Shown here: positions 24,914-33,452 of the stretch, piece by piece | Numbering within the stretch: the first letter of the stretch is position 1 | Layout of the letters: each line of letters begins with the position of its first letter | NCBI RefSeq assembly: GCF_018998565.1 | Contig: NZ_JAHNZO010000028.1 | Location: 48,404-112,403, forward strand | Reading direction: 5' to 3' | Origin: Paenibacillus oleatilyticus | GTDB taxonomy: Bacteria > Bacillota > Bacilli > Paenibacillales > NBRC-103111 | Length of the DNA stretch: 64,000 nt | Notes under the pieces: generated by a model | Database searches by the model: none | Seen by the model: the letters and a program-made list of their open reading frames with translations, nothing else | What the model was told of the DNA's origin: nothing | Position numbers and translations under genes: made by a program

Positions 24914-25183
24914 TTGATAGGCTTACCGACGTTAAGCAAGAAATACGCTGCGCAACGCCCGGCAAGAGACGAATTTGAATTGGAGGAGCTGGGGAATCGG
25001 TTGTTCGAGGTTCATGAAGAGGGAGCCGAGATTTATTTGACCGTATGGGGAATGGACGAGCAGGTGCGGGGACGAATCACCAACATGGACCCGCGAACCC
25101 GGCTGGTACATATAGAGCGTGACGGCGATACGCTGAAAGTTCCTTATTTGGATATCATGAATGTGGAGAGCCCAAGGCATTGA
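24914..25183 (+). CDS. YolD-like family protein
   Basis: About 89 aa from TTG 24914 with GGAGAGGG just upstream; the start is uncertain. Features of YolD proteins: RDEFELEELGNRLFEVHEEG helix, then the strand pair IYLTVWGMDEQVRGRITNMD and the closing LKVPYLDIMNVES. YolD proteins are usually encoded beside SOS-induced Y-family DNA polymerases (UvrX/PolY). No polymerase follows here: the next sequence is degraded MFS/FCD remnants. Confidence 0.72.
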   Translation: MIGLPTLSKKYAAQRPARDEFELEELGNRLFEVHEEGAEIYLTVWGMDEQVRGRITNMDPRTRLVHIERDGDTLKVPYLDIMNVESPRH

Positions 25184-25199
25184 TCCTTGGGCTTTCGTG
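25170..25199 (+). terminator. Terminator of the WYL/YolD cassette
   Basis: AGCCCAAGG/CCTTGGGCT stem overlapping the yolD stop, followed by TTTCG. Confidence 0.75.
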
Positions 25200-25212
25200 T
25201 ATAAACGATCCG

Positions 25213-25491
25213 CTAAGCGATCGATGACTTGCCGGCCTCCCGAATCGATGCCCGCATTTTTTTATCGGAAGGAAGAAAGATCGTTAACAATCCGATCAAT
25301 GGAAGATAGGCGCAGCAATAAATGACGAAGTCAATGCTGGTCGAATCGGCAAGATTGCCCAAGATGGCCGAGCCAATTCCCCCTAAGCCAAAAGCCAGCC
25401 CGAAGAAAATTCCGGAAACCAGACCAACTTTTCCTGGCAGCAGGTCATTCGCGTAGACCATAATAACGGAGAAAGAGGAGGCCAGGATCAT
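25213..25491 (-). pseudogene. C-terminal fragment of an MFS transporter
   Basis: About 92 codons encode the last membrane segments of a major-facilitator protein (VYANDLLPGKVGLVSGIFFGL, GSAILGNLADSTSIDFVIY, LPLIGLLTIFLPSDKKM). The pattern resembles fosmidomycin-resistance-type (Fsr) transporters. The first ~300 residues are absent. The break lies at about 25492-25500, where a fragment of another gene begins. Confidence 0.75.
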
Positions 25492-25496
25492 GCTTA

Positions 25497-25745
25497 TATC
25501 AGGCGGTCGAGTACGACGAGAAGCTTCATAACATGATTGTTGATATTTCGGACAATCCGTATATCGTTTCTTTCAGTTCTTCCTTACAAATGCATATTCG
25601 AAGATATAAGTACATTTTTCTAAAACGGCCGCTTGGAGAATCACAAGCCGCTGCCCAGGAACACCGGGAAATTATCCGCGCTCTGGAAGCACATGATGCC
25701 GAAGGTGCCGCACATTTGATGAAAAAGAATTTGTTAAGTCTTTGA
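25497..25745 (+). pseudogene. C-terminal fragment of a GntR/FCD-domain regulator
   Basis: The open frame (from about LYQAVEYDEKLHNMIVDISDNP) ends KNLLSL at 25745. DEKLHNMIVDISDNPYIV and HREIIRALEAHDAEGAAHLMKK are the typical last helices of an FCD ligand-binding domain. The N-terminal DNA-binding domain is missing. It abuts the MFS fragment head to head, so a deletion probably joined the two. Confidence 0.75.
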
Positions 25746-25760
25746 TAAAAGGTACAAAAG

Positions 25761-25807
25761 AAAAAAGCTCAGGAAACTCGACAATACGAGGTTTCTTGAG
25801 CTTTTTA
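25761..25807. terminator. Terminator after the FCD fragment
   Basis: AAAGCTCAGGAAACTCG and CGAGGTTTCTTGAGCTTT form a long stem, with A-rich left and T-rich right flanks, so it could work in both directions. Confidence 0.8.
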
Positions 25808-25916
25808 TATAGATTTCGATTTGTTTCCAGTAGGCGAAGTTTTTTACATAATGTCGAATTTGTGGAGATAGATGAGTTCGTGATACGATGTGTAAAAAAT
25901 GTAAAGGAGACAGGCC

Positions 25917-26558
25917 ATGAAGAAGTATCTCGGACTCCTCGCCCTGGTGACAATGATCGTGAATGCAGGCTGTACGCAAGCAGAACCTCCAAAAGCAACT
26001 GCAGCGCCTGAGCAGAATACCGCGCCGGCTACGACATCGCAAGATACACCAAAAGAAGCAGCTAAACAGCAAGTAACAATGAATGTAGAGTCTATTTTTA
26101 CGAAAGCGGACCAGCATCCTGAAAAGGTTCTGATCGATGTCATTAGCTCGGCCAAGGAGACACTGGATGTTGCGATCCACAGCATCACGCATCCGGACAT
26201 TGTAGCAGCGATCCGGGATGCTAAGAAACGCGGCGTAGCAGTGCGTGTGATTACGGACAAGACCCAATCCGAAGGGAAAGCGCAGGGAGAGGCATTGAAG
26301 ATTCTTGGCAGCGCGGGGATTCCGATGAAGATCAACAGCCACAGCGGCCTGATGCACCTGAAGGTGACGATTGCAGATAAGAAGGTCGTAACCACCGGCT
26401 CGTATAACTATTCCAAGGCAGCAAGTACAACGAACGATGAAGTCCTGGTCGTGATCCGGGAAGAAGGGGCAGCAAAAACATTTTCAGATGAATTCGAGAA
26501 GATGTGGAACGATACGAAGGGATTTAAAACGATTGAGAAGAAAACCGCGAAAAAATAA
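25917..26558 (+). CDS. Phospholipase D-like (HKD) lipoprotein
   Basis: 213 aa. Lipoprotein signal with lipidated Cys19 (VNAGC), a 35-residue Ala/Gln/Pro/Thr linker, then one PLD-like domain: H147, K149, D154 (HLKVTIADK) and GSYN at 161-164, with a conserved ND at about 173. A single HKD domain resembles Nuc/PLD-like endonucleases, which work as dimers; it may be an exported nuclease or phosphodiesterase anchored on the outer membrane face. AAAGGAG precedes the ATG. Monocistronic. Confidence 0.85.
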   Translation: MKKYLGLLALVTMIVNAGCTQAEPPKATAAPEQNTAPATTSQDTPKEAAKQQVTMNVESIFTKADQHPEKVLIDVISSAKETLDVAIHSITHPDIVAAIRDAKKRGVAVRVITDKTQSEGKAQGEALKILGSAGIPMKINSHSGLMHLKVTIADKKVVTTGSYNYSKAASTTNDEVLVVIREEGAAKTFSDEFEKMWNDTKGFKTIEKKTAKK

Positions 26559-26564
26559 TTAACG

Positions 26565-26600
26565 AAACTCCCGACCTGAATTGTTTGGGAGTTTTGATTT
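26565..26600 (+). terminator. Terminator of the PLD-like lipoprotein gene
   Basis: AAACTCCC/GGGAGTTT stem with a 14-base loop, followed by TGATTT. Confidence 0.65.
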
Positions 26601-26653
26601 AAAAACAATTTGTTTGATAAACCATAGCTCTGAGTAAGATAGCTGATGGTTGT

Positions 26654-26890
26654 TCAAGTTAGATCTAAAACTTTGAAAATGATGTCCATGACCAGACAAA
26701 AAACTCCCAAGAAGAATAGGATTATGCCATGCCTCTTAAGTTTTTTCCTTAGTCGCTGTTCGTATTGTTGGTCTGTTTCTCCGGGTTGCTGCAATCCTTT
26801 AACTACTTTAATATTGTAAGATTTTCTGAAAGAAAGATAAAAATACATAATGCCGGCAATTATTAATAACAAAGCAATAATTAATAACAT
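26654..26890 (-). CDS. Small membrane protein, two TM segments
   Basis: 78 aa from ATG 26890, with GAGGAGG seven bases upstream. A first hydrophobic segment at residues 1-20 (LLIIALLLIIAGIMYFYL), a charged middle (QQPGETDQQYEQRLRKKLKRH) and a second segment at about 55-75 (IILFFLGVFCLVMDIIFKV). No family recognised. An upstream extension to 26989 lacks a ribosome binding site. Confidence 0.65.
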   Translation of the reverse strand: MLLIIALLLIIAGIMYFYLSFRKSYNIKVVKGLQQPGETDQQYEQRLRKKLKRHGIILFFLGVFCLVMDIIFKVLDLT

Positions 26891-27193
26891 GATGTACCTC
26901 CTCGTAGAATAAATACCAGCAATATAATATCGGCATCCAAAGAGTTTATATTTACCCTGTATTTTCAAAATAATGAGTAATTTATGCAAGATGCCTCGTT
27001 CCGTCAGCCTTATTATTTTAAAATTTTTCCGACGGTTGGTTTGAAACTATAAGCCTGCTCCCAGAGGCATATTTACTTATAAATATTGAAAGGTAATATT
27101 AAACTATAAATCCATAATTTACATTAAACATTCTCGGAACGCAGGAACACGGGCAAGGCGCCGTCCGTTTCCGATATAACGTATGCAGCTTAA
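26891..27193. other. AT-rich intergenic region
   Basis: No gene supported. The 63-codon minus-strand frame at 27099-27290 has no ribosome binding site. Start of a low-GC, decayed stretch that runs to about 28400. Confidence 0.4.
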
Positions 27194-27487
27194 CGATTTC
27201 AAATCCGAATACGCGGGAGGGTTCCCGAAGGGAAAGTAATTTCATACCATTACAAGGATGATAGAACGGAAGAACCCTTTGATCATTCATACACGGAAAT
27301 TATACTTTCATATCTCAATGATAAGGGTCAAGTAGAACAAGTTGCTTCTTTCAGTGTCCGTAGGGAGGACGAGGCCGGAGGAGAGCTGACTGCGCCGAAA
27401 TCAAATTGGTATTATCTTACTATGCAATGTTATCATACAGCTTGGGACGAATGTAGCGGCTCAGGTTACTTACGCACATTGAAATGA
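27194..27487 (+). pseudogene. Gene fragment without a start codon
   Basis: 97 open codons from a stop at 27191-27193 to TGA 27485-27487, with protein-like composition (EPFDHSYTEIILSYLNDKGQ, SNWYYLTMQCYHTAWDE). There is no ATG, GTG or TTG with a ribosome binding site near the beginning, so it looks like the 3' remnant of a lost gene. Family not recognised. Confidence 0.45.
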
Positions 27488-27730
27488 AATGATACGCCTG
27501 GTAAAAGGGGTGCTCCGTTGTCTTTGATACGAAATGTATCTATTTGCAATATCTAAAATGGTTTTCAGTACGATCGTTCTTTCGTGTATACGGATGATAT
27601 TACGGTCAGTTCATTCATTGTCTCCAAAACAAATGGATCATAAATATCATGCCGCTGCCAATACAGGCTGGTACAGTGTTCATCTTATATTTTAAATTGT
27701 CTATACATTATTTTTAGAAGGGAGATTTAT

Positions 27731-28160
27731 ATGAAAAAAAATATGTTTACACCGTAGAAGATGTATACAAGAACGAAAACGATGTTCCGGAGGAACTTGC
27801 ATTCTGGTATGGTAAGTGTAGTGGTATTTTGAAAAAATATAAACAACGCTATGAGCCACAATATGGTGGCTGGGTTGGTAGTATAGAGGGTGGCTTTATT
27901 ACCCGGAGATATGATCAGAGAGGGTATACATCCCACTGGTTGAGATCCGGAAGGCAGAACCCGTCTATCGTAATGTGGAAGAAGGACGACTGCGTCCTGC
28001 TGGAATTATTGAACTTGAGGTAACTTCAACTCTGGGACAGAAAAGAAGTAAAACGCCTTATCGGGACGATGCAGATTGCTGTTATTGCAGCAGTTTTGCG
28101 ACGTCCTATTTTTATTATCTTATCTCGCTTCCTGAAGAAAGCGGCCAGATATTGAACAAA
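27731..28160 (+). pseudogene. Frameshifted low-GC gene with an A8 tract after the start
   Basis: ATG at 27731 after GAAGGGAG is followed by eight A bases; in this frame a stop comes at codon 9. With nine or six A the frame continues YVYTVEDVYKNENDVPEELAFWYGKCSG to about 27936. From there a second frame gives a better protein (VEIRKAEPVYRNVEEGRLRP, GIIELEV). At least two frameshifts therefore separate it from an intact gene. The family is not recognised; the tyrosine/tryptophan-rich acidic sequence is compatible with small immunity-type proteins, which is only a guess. Confidence 0.5.
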
Positions 28161-28434
28161 CCCTTATTAATAAAGGGAATCAAAAATAAAATCGGGGCCC
28201 GTCTCACGACGAGCCCCTTTCATGGGAGAGGAGAAACCGGACGAAGAGCTTATGGGGAACGTAAGTCTTCTCCGCGGTTGTCTACGACATTTTCGGATGT
28301 CGATGATATAAGGATGATCCTTTTTGCAGAAAGATATACATCCACTGGGAAAATTTTTTTGGATTTTTTGTGCAAAAGATTCCGTTTGTGATACGATATC
28401 AATATTAAGTTTGGCGGAAAGAAGGCTATACAGC
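28161..28434 (+). other. Region upstream of rsmD
   Basis: Contains a terminator-like hairpin at 28194-28216 (GGGGC/GCCCC with an inner GTC/GAC pair, then TTTC). A possible promoter for rsmD lies near the gene: TTGTGC and TACGAT, spacer about 18, around 28370-28400. No gene seen. Confidence 0.45.
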
Positions 28435-29004
28435 ATGAGAGTCATATCGGGAAGTGCCAAAGGGCGGCCGCTGAAGGCGGTACCGGGCATGGGGACCCGG
28501 CCCACGACGGACAAAGTGAAAGAAGCGGTATTCAGCATGATCGGCCCTTATTTCGACGGCGGACAAGTGCTGGATTTGTTTGCCGGCACCGGTGGGCTGA
28601 GTATCGAAGCGTTGAGCCGGGGGATGGACCGTGCCGTGCTCACGGACGTTGACAAAAAAGCCATCGACACGATTCGCCACAATCTTCAGGCGACCGGGTT
28701 GACGGAGCGGGCCGAAGTGTATCGCAATGATGCGATGCGCGCCCTCAAAGCGCTTTCCAAGCGGGAAGCGCGTTTTGATCTGGTGTTTTTGGACCCGCCG
28801 TACAAGCTGAAGGTGATCGGAGAGCTGCTGGAGGAGCTGCAGCAGGGCGGATTGCTGGCCGACGGAGCGCGGATCGTGGTCGAGCATGACGCGGAAGACC
28901 GCCATGAGGGGGACTTCGGAGAGCTCGAGTGGCTGAGGCGGGCTGAGTATGGGGATACTGCCATTACGATTTACCGTACCCGCTCCGAGGGTAAAGAGAC
29001 TTAA
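28435..29004 (+). CDS. rsmD: 16S rRNA (guanine966-N2)-methyltransferase RsmD
   Basis: 189 aa. A Rossmann methyltransferase with the SAM motif VLDLFAGTGGLSIEALSRG (about 44-62) and the catalytic DPPY at about 121-124. The N terminus MRVISGSAKGRPLKAVPG and RPTTDKVKEAVF are family signatures. It methylates G966 of 16S rRNA in the 30S subunit. coaD follows 30 bases later, the conserved Bacillales order (ylbH-coaD). Confidence 0.96.
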   Translation: MRVISGSAKGRPLKAVPGMGTRPTTDKVKEAVFSMIGPYFDGGQVLDLFAGTGGLSIEALSRGMDRAVLTDVDKKAIDTIRHNLQATGLTERAEVYRNDAMRALKALSKREARFDLVFLDPPYKLKVIGELLEELQQGGLLADGARIVVEHDAEDRHEGDFGELEWLRRAEYGDTAITIYRTRSEGKET

Positions 29005-29034
29005 ACTCGACATTAGAGGGAGTTGACTGTACCA

Positions 29035-29559
29035 ATGAATCCAATTATCGAGATTGGCGATCATCCCGGGATGCGGGTGGCTGTGTATCCCGGCAGCTTT
29101 GATCCGGTGACGAACGGGCATCTGGATATTATTCATCGCGCGGCTAAAGTGTTCGATATGCTGATCGTCGCCGTGCTCAATAATACGAGCAAAAATCCGC
29201 TGTTCTCGGTGGAGGAGCGGACGGAGCTGCTGAAGCAGGTGACCAGAGACTTGCCGAACGTCGAGATCGACAGCTTCCGGGATCTGCTCATTAATTATAT
29301 GAAGCAAAAAAACGCGCACCTCATCGTTCGAGGACTGCGGGCGGTTTCCGATTTCGAATACGAGCTGCAACTGGCTTCCACCAACCGCAAGCTATGCGAA
29401 GACATCGAGACGTTCTTTATGACGTCGACGCCGAAATATTCATATCTGAGCTCGAGCATTGTGAAAGAAATCGCCCGTTTCCATGGACCCGTGGTCGATC
29501 TGGTTCCGCCGGAAGTGGAGCAGGCGCTGCGCGGCAAATACGGCAGCGGAAGCTTGTAG
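29035..29559 (+). CDS. coaD: Phosphopantetheine adenylyltransferase
   Basis: 174 aa from ATG 29035 (GAGGGAG upstream); an ATG at 29071 would give the shorter N terminus usual in the family but has no ribosome binding site. The nucleotidyltransferase motif TNGHLD follows PGSFDPV, and the ISSTxxR-like region is SYLSSSIVKEIA. It catalyses the fourth step of CoA synthesis, transferring AMP from ATP to 4'-phosphopantetheine. Convergent with ylbJ; only 14 bases separate the stops. Confidence 0.96.
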   Translation: MNPIIEIGDHPGMRVAVYPGSFDPVTNGHLDIIHRAAKVFDMLIVAVLNNTSKNPLFSVEERTELLKQVTRDLPNVEIDSFRDLLINYMKQKNAHLIVRGLRAVSDFEYELQLASTNRKLCEDIETFFMTSTPKYSYLSSSIVKEIARFHGPVVDLVPPEVEQALRGKYGSGSL

Positions 29560-29573
29560 TTCGGAAGGAAGGC

Positions 29574-30896
29574 TTACCGCGGATGACGGCGGCGGTGGAA
29601 GAGAAAAGCGGCAAATACCGAAAGCAATAGCAGGACAAGCAGCATCGTGCCGAACTGCAGCATCATCGGGCTGATCAAGGGCCACAGACTGTCGCGCTCG
29701 AAGGACCAACCGATGTGAACCGCGGCATAGTGCGCAAGCACGGGCTTCTCTCCGCCCAGCGAATCGGTGAGCGGTTTCCAAGCTAAGCAGGTGAGCACAA
29801 AAGCAATCCCGCCATGCTCAAGCCGGGAGCGCAGAAAGCGCAGATAGCGCAAGTCGGAAGCCGCAGTCAAGCTTTTGACTTGGGCGTGCGTGGACAAGCC
29901 TCCCCACGAGAGCAGCAGACTGAGCAGCGCATACGGCAAGGCCGACGAAGCGGCTTCTGTATATTGCGATAAGGCGTACGCTCCGAGATGCGGTTCGAAG
30001 AAGCCGGCCAGCAGCGCCTGGGCAAGCGTCAGAGCGCTGTCGCGGTTAAGGCCAAATGCGGAGGCGAGGGAAGCGGCAGCGGAGACAAGCCCCGAAAGCG
30101 AAACGGCGTGAAGCAGCACGGAGAACATCATCATGCATCCGCCGATTAGAAAAAGCTGCTGAATGCTTGACGTCACCGAATCTCCCAGCAGCTTCCCGAA
30201 CGTCCGGCCGTCGCGCGTCCGGGCCTCTTGAAATGCGTCGAAGCTCCGGCTGAGCCACCCTGAGCTTTCCTTGTCCCGTGCTTTCGTTTTCGGCAGTGGG
30301 TGAGGTACAGAGGCGCTGCGAAAACGGTGGAGCAGAGCCAGGAGCAATGTGGAGGCATAATGGATGACCGCCAGCGCAAGTCCGGCGGTCGCGCTTTGCA
30401 GGAAGCCGACTCCGACCACGCTTACGAGGAAAACCGGGTTCAGCAGGTGAGAGACCGAGAGCAGCCGTTCTCCTTCGTCGCGGGTCAGCGTGCCGTCCTT
30501 ACGAAGCTGGCCCACGGCTGCGGCACCGGCCGGGATGCCGGCAGTGAAGCCGAGCGCCACAATCCATCCGGCGACTCCCGGGAGCCTGAATAAAAGGCGC
30601 AGCAGCGGCTCAAGCAGCACGCCAAGTCCGTGCAGCACGCCCATGCCGCGCAGCAGCTCGGTGACGATCAGGAAGGGCAGCAAGGCCGGGAACACAAGCT
30701 TCCACCAGAGCTGCAGCCCCTGGAGCGACGAGCGAAACGCTTCGTCGGGAAATGCGATGATGCTGACGACAAGAGCAAGCGCCGCGGCGCCCAGCAGCAG
30801 CGTCATAAAGCGCGGGGAGAAGAGAACCTGTAACCGATGCATCCGAATCATCACTCCAGCTTGGGTTAGTGGTACATGTTTACGCTTTGTCCGCAT
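29574..30896 (-). CDS. ylbJ: Sporulation integral membrane protein YlbJ
   Basis: Up to 440 aa, but the start is uncertain: an internal ATG (MIRMHRLQVLF, residue 16) may be the true one. About eight membrane segments and two Gate/nucleoside-recognition-like halves (LVFPALLPFLIVTELL, then FTAGIPAGAAAVGQL; SIQQLFLIGGCMMMFSVL). In B. subtilis ylbJ is made in the mother cell under sigma-E and is needed for heat-resistant spores. Position between coaD and ylbL is conserved. Confidence 0.92.
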   Translation of the reverse strand: MRTKRKHVPLTQAGVMIRMHRLQVLFSPRFMTLLLGAAALALVVSIIAFPDEAFRSSLQGLQLWWKLVFPALLPFLIVTELLRGMGVLHGLGVLLEPLLRLLFRLPGVAGWIVALGFTAGIPAGAAAVGQLRKDGTLTRDEGERLLSVSHLLNPVFLVSVVGVGFLQSATAGLALAVIHYASTLLLALLHRFRSASVPHPLPKTKARDKESSGWLSRSFDAFQEARTRDGRTFGKLLGDSVTSSIQQLFLIGGCMMMFSVLLHAVSLSGLVSAAASLASAFGLNRDSALTLAQALLAGFFEPHLGAYALSQYTEAASSALPYALLSLLLSWGGLSTHAQVKSLTAASDLRYLRFLRSRLEHGGIAFVLTCLAWKPLTDSLGGEKPVLAHYAAVHIGWSFERDSLWPLISPMMLQFGTMLLVLLLLSVFAAFLFHRRRHPR

Positions 30897-30968
30897 GGAA
30901 TAGACCTGACAGGCGTACGTTACCTATAGAGAATAACATTTGCGAACGGCTGGGGGGGAAAGCTGCCA

Positions 30969-32060
30969 ATGGGAGAGGCAAGACACATGAAACGCGCGTC
31001 ACGCGTCGTTTTTTCCGTTTTTATAGCGATAGCACTTTTGTACATTGTTTATTTTATGCCTTTGCCGCTCTATATTTTTAAGCCGGGGACGGCCGAGGAC
31101 ATTCATCCAATGGTTCACGTCAAGCAGGCTTCGGAAGAAAAAGGCAAGTTTATGCTGACTACGGTGCAGGTGGCGGACGCAACCGTTTTCGGCTATTTGA
31201 TGTCCTACGTCCGGCCCTACGAAGAGCTGCGGCTGAAGCGGGATCTGCTTCGCAACAACGAGACCGAGGCGGAATATTCGCAGCGTCAGGAAGTCGTTAT
31301 GCTCACCTCGCAGGCGGATGCGATTCAGGCGGCGTATAACCGGCTGAAAATTCCTTACCATATCAGCAAGGACGGCGTCGTCATCCAGCAGGTGTATCCG
31401 GATGTTCCGGCGCATGACGTGCTTCAGGCCGGCGATACCATCGTGAAAATCGGCGACAAACCGATCCAAACGATGGATGAGGTGCGGGGCGGCGTCACAG
31501 GCAAAAAAGCGGGAGACAGCGTCTCGATCAGCTACAAGCGCAAAGGTGTGATCCAGACGAAGGATATCGCTTTGTCCGCGCTGCCTGCCGATCCAAGCGC
31601 ACAACCGGCAGAAGCTTCGCGGGTCGGGCTTGGAGTCGTATTGGCGGAATTGCACAGTGTGAAGGCCGAGTCGGAGGAGCAGCAGGTAACCATTCAAGCG
31701 GGAGACATTGGCGGGCCGTCGGCGGGACTGATGTTTTCGCTGGAAATTTACAACCGGCTGACGGCCGGCGATATTACGAAAGGCTACAAGGTGGCGGGAA
31801 CCGGAGAGATCGATCCGGACGGACATGTCGGTGTTATCGGGGGCATTCAGCATAAAATCGTAGCGGCCGACCGGGCGGGCGCCGAAATCTTTTTCAGCCC
31901 CGCAGACTATAAGGCCCCGAACGGGCAGACGATCCCCAATTATTCGGACGCGAAGAAGCGCGCTGCTGAACTGGGGACCAAGATGACCGTCGTTCCGGTG
32001 GCCACGATGGGCGAGGCATTGGACTATTTGGCGAAGCTGCCGGCGAAAACGGGAAGTTAG
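30969..32060 (+). CDS. ylbL: YlbL-type PDZ/Lon-like (S16) membrane protease
   Basis: 363 aa. One membrane anchor at about residues 12-36, a PDZ domain (about 125-205, VIQQVYPDVPAHDVLQAGD), then a Lon-type proteolytic domain with the Ser-Lys dyad S251 (GGPSAGLMF) and K296 (GGIQHKIVAADRAGAE). The active domain faces outside. In B. subtilis YlbL helps remove the SOS cell-division inhibitor YneA. Convergent with tmcAL. Confidence 0.93.
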   Translation: MGEARHMKRASRVVFSVFIAIALLYIVYFMPLPLYIFKPGTAEDIHPMVHVKQASEEKGKFMLTTVQVADATVFGYLMSYVRPYEELRLKRDLLRNNETEAEYSQRQEVVMLTSQADAIQAAYNRLKIPYHISKDGVVIQQVYPDVPAHDVLQAGDTIVKIGDKPIQTMDEVRGGVTGKKAGDSVSISYKRKGVIQTKDIALSALPADPSAQPAEASRVGLGVVLAELHSVKAESEEQQVTIQAGDIGGPSAGLMFSLEIYNRLTAGDITKGYKVAGTGEIDPDGHVGVIGGIQHKIVAADRAGAEIFFSPADYKAPNGQTIPNYSDAKKRAAELGTKMTVVPVATMGEALDYLAKLPAKTGS

Positions 32061-32063
32061 GGA

Positions 32064-33299
32064 TTAATCCGTCACAACGACCGGCGGTTCGTAGTAATCC
32101 GCGAACCAATCGCGGGGAGCAGGCGTTTCATATCCGAGCGCATAGACAGATGTAGCGCGAATATCCATCGCAAGCAGCGGCGAAAGCGTGTCCGTTACTT
32201 TGGTGACAACGGGCACCTTCGCCGTTGTTTTCATTCGTCGGAGCAGCTCCCTTCCTTTCGGACGAAAGCCAAGCACGCGAAGGTACGGCACGCCTTGGCC
32301 GAGCGTTTCGGCAGAGAGCTCATCCTTGGTATGATTCAGCAAAATGCGCAGCAAGGTGCGCTGCAGCTTGGTCCGCGTATAGCGCTTCGTTTTGAGCCGG
32401 TCCAGCAGTGAAGCGACGCAGCCCTCTCCAGGAGCTGCCGTCTCGGTCAGCGCTTGCCGGATGCGGTGCTCCAGCCCTTCCGTTACCTCATGGAATGTCG
32501 CTAGCTGCCCCGGGGTATGATTCATGAGCTGCAGCATCAGGGGCTTCGCAAAGCGCTCCCAATCGACCGGCGCGCGTCCGGCCTGCCATTCCCGCTCCAA
32601 AATATCCAGTGTCGCCGCGGGCGCATAAGGGCGGAGGGCGTGCAAAGTACGTTCCTCAAAGAGCAGCTTCCGCAGAGCGGTAGCGCTTGCAATCCGACCG
32701 TCCGTAATGTCGGTCTGATTGTATTCGGCTTTCGTCCTTGCAATTGTTTGCGGCCGGATGCCGCTGCGAAGCCGCCGCAGGGCAATCAGATAATGCAGCC
32801 CGAGCGTATTGTTCGGCTTGGCGAGCTCGCTTTCGTCCGCGCCCGGCACGAGCTGCGCTACGGCGCGGCTGTAGGCGGCCGGATACGGGACGCCGGCTTT
32901 CAGCTCCTGCTGCAGCAGCTCCCGCAGCGGAGCGGGCTCGTCCTGCAAGACATCGGCTGCCGCTTCAAGCCAGCCGATGTCGCCGCTTTCGCTGCCAAAG
33001 CAGAGGCTGTCGACGAGCCCGGTAGCGTCGAGCGCGGAGACGGCGCCGAAGGCGAACCATTCCGCCGGCTGGGCGCTGTAGGCGACCGGCAGCTCCAGCA
33101 CAAGGTCGGCTCCCATGCGGAGCGCCATCTCGGCCCGTGCCCACTTGTTCACGACCGCCGGTTCGCCGCGCTGAAGAAAGTTCCCGCTCATGATGCAAAT
33201 CGCGCTGTCCGCTCCCGTTACCTTTTTCGATTGTTGGAAATGATAGTAGTGACCGTTATGCAGCGGATTGTATTCGACGACGAGACCGACGGTTGACAT
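32064..33299 (-). CDS. tmcAL: tRNA(Met) cytidine acetate ligase TmcAL (YlbM)
   Basis: 411 aa. The N-terminal nucleotidyltransferase-like motif VVEYNPLHNGHYYHFQQS (about 7-24) and CIMSGNFLQRGEPA are diagnostic. TmcAL activates acetate with ATP and acetylates the wobble cytidine (C34) of elongator tRNA-Met. It is a minus-strand gene between ylbL and yceD, as in other Bacillales; its stop is 3 bases from that of ylbL. Confidence 0.95.
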   Translation of the reverse strand: MSTVGLVVEYNPLHNGHYYHFQQSKKVTGADSAICIMSGNFLQRGEPAVVNKWARAEMALRMGADLVLELPVAYSAQPAEWFAFGAVSALDATGLVDSLCFGSESGDIGWLEAAADVLQDEPAPLRELLQQELKAGVPYPAAYSRAVAQLVPGADESELAKPNNTLGLHYLIALRRLRSGIRPQTIARTKAEYNQTDITDGRIASATALRKLLFEERTLHALRPYAPAATLDILEREWQAGRAPVDWERFAKPLMLQLMNHTPGQLATFHEVTEGLEHRIRQALTETAAPGEGCVASLLDRLKTKRYTRTKLQRTLLRILLNHTKDELSAETLGQGVPYLRVLGFRPKGRELLRRMKTTAKVPVVTKVTDTLSPLLAMDIRATSVYALGYETPAPRDWFADYYEPPVVVTD

Positions 33300-33395
33300 G
33301 CGTAATGATTCCTCCCGATCAGCGGTTCAGGCTTCTTTTGCCATGAACGATTTTGTTTAATCACTATAGCATGAACATAGCATGAACTGAAAATG

Positions 33396-33425
33396 TTGAC
33401 AAAACGGAACCGAAGTCGATATAAT
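33396..33425 (+). promoter_or_regulatory. Sigma-A promoter of yceD-rpmF
   Basis: Perfect TTGACA (33396-33401) and TATAAT (33420-33425) with an 18-base spacer, 27 bases before the yceD start. Confidence 0.85.
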
Positions 33426-33452
33426 AATCTTTGTTTGTTTGGGGTGATACTC

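Noticed and set aside
28426..29370. 314-codon frame antisense to rsmD and coaD
   Set aside because: It covers two clearly real genes on the other strand and has no family features.
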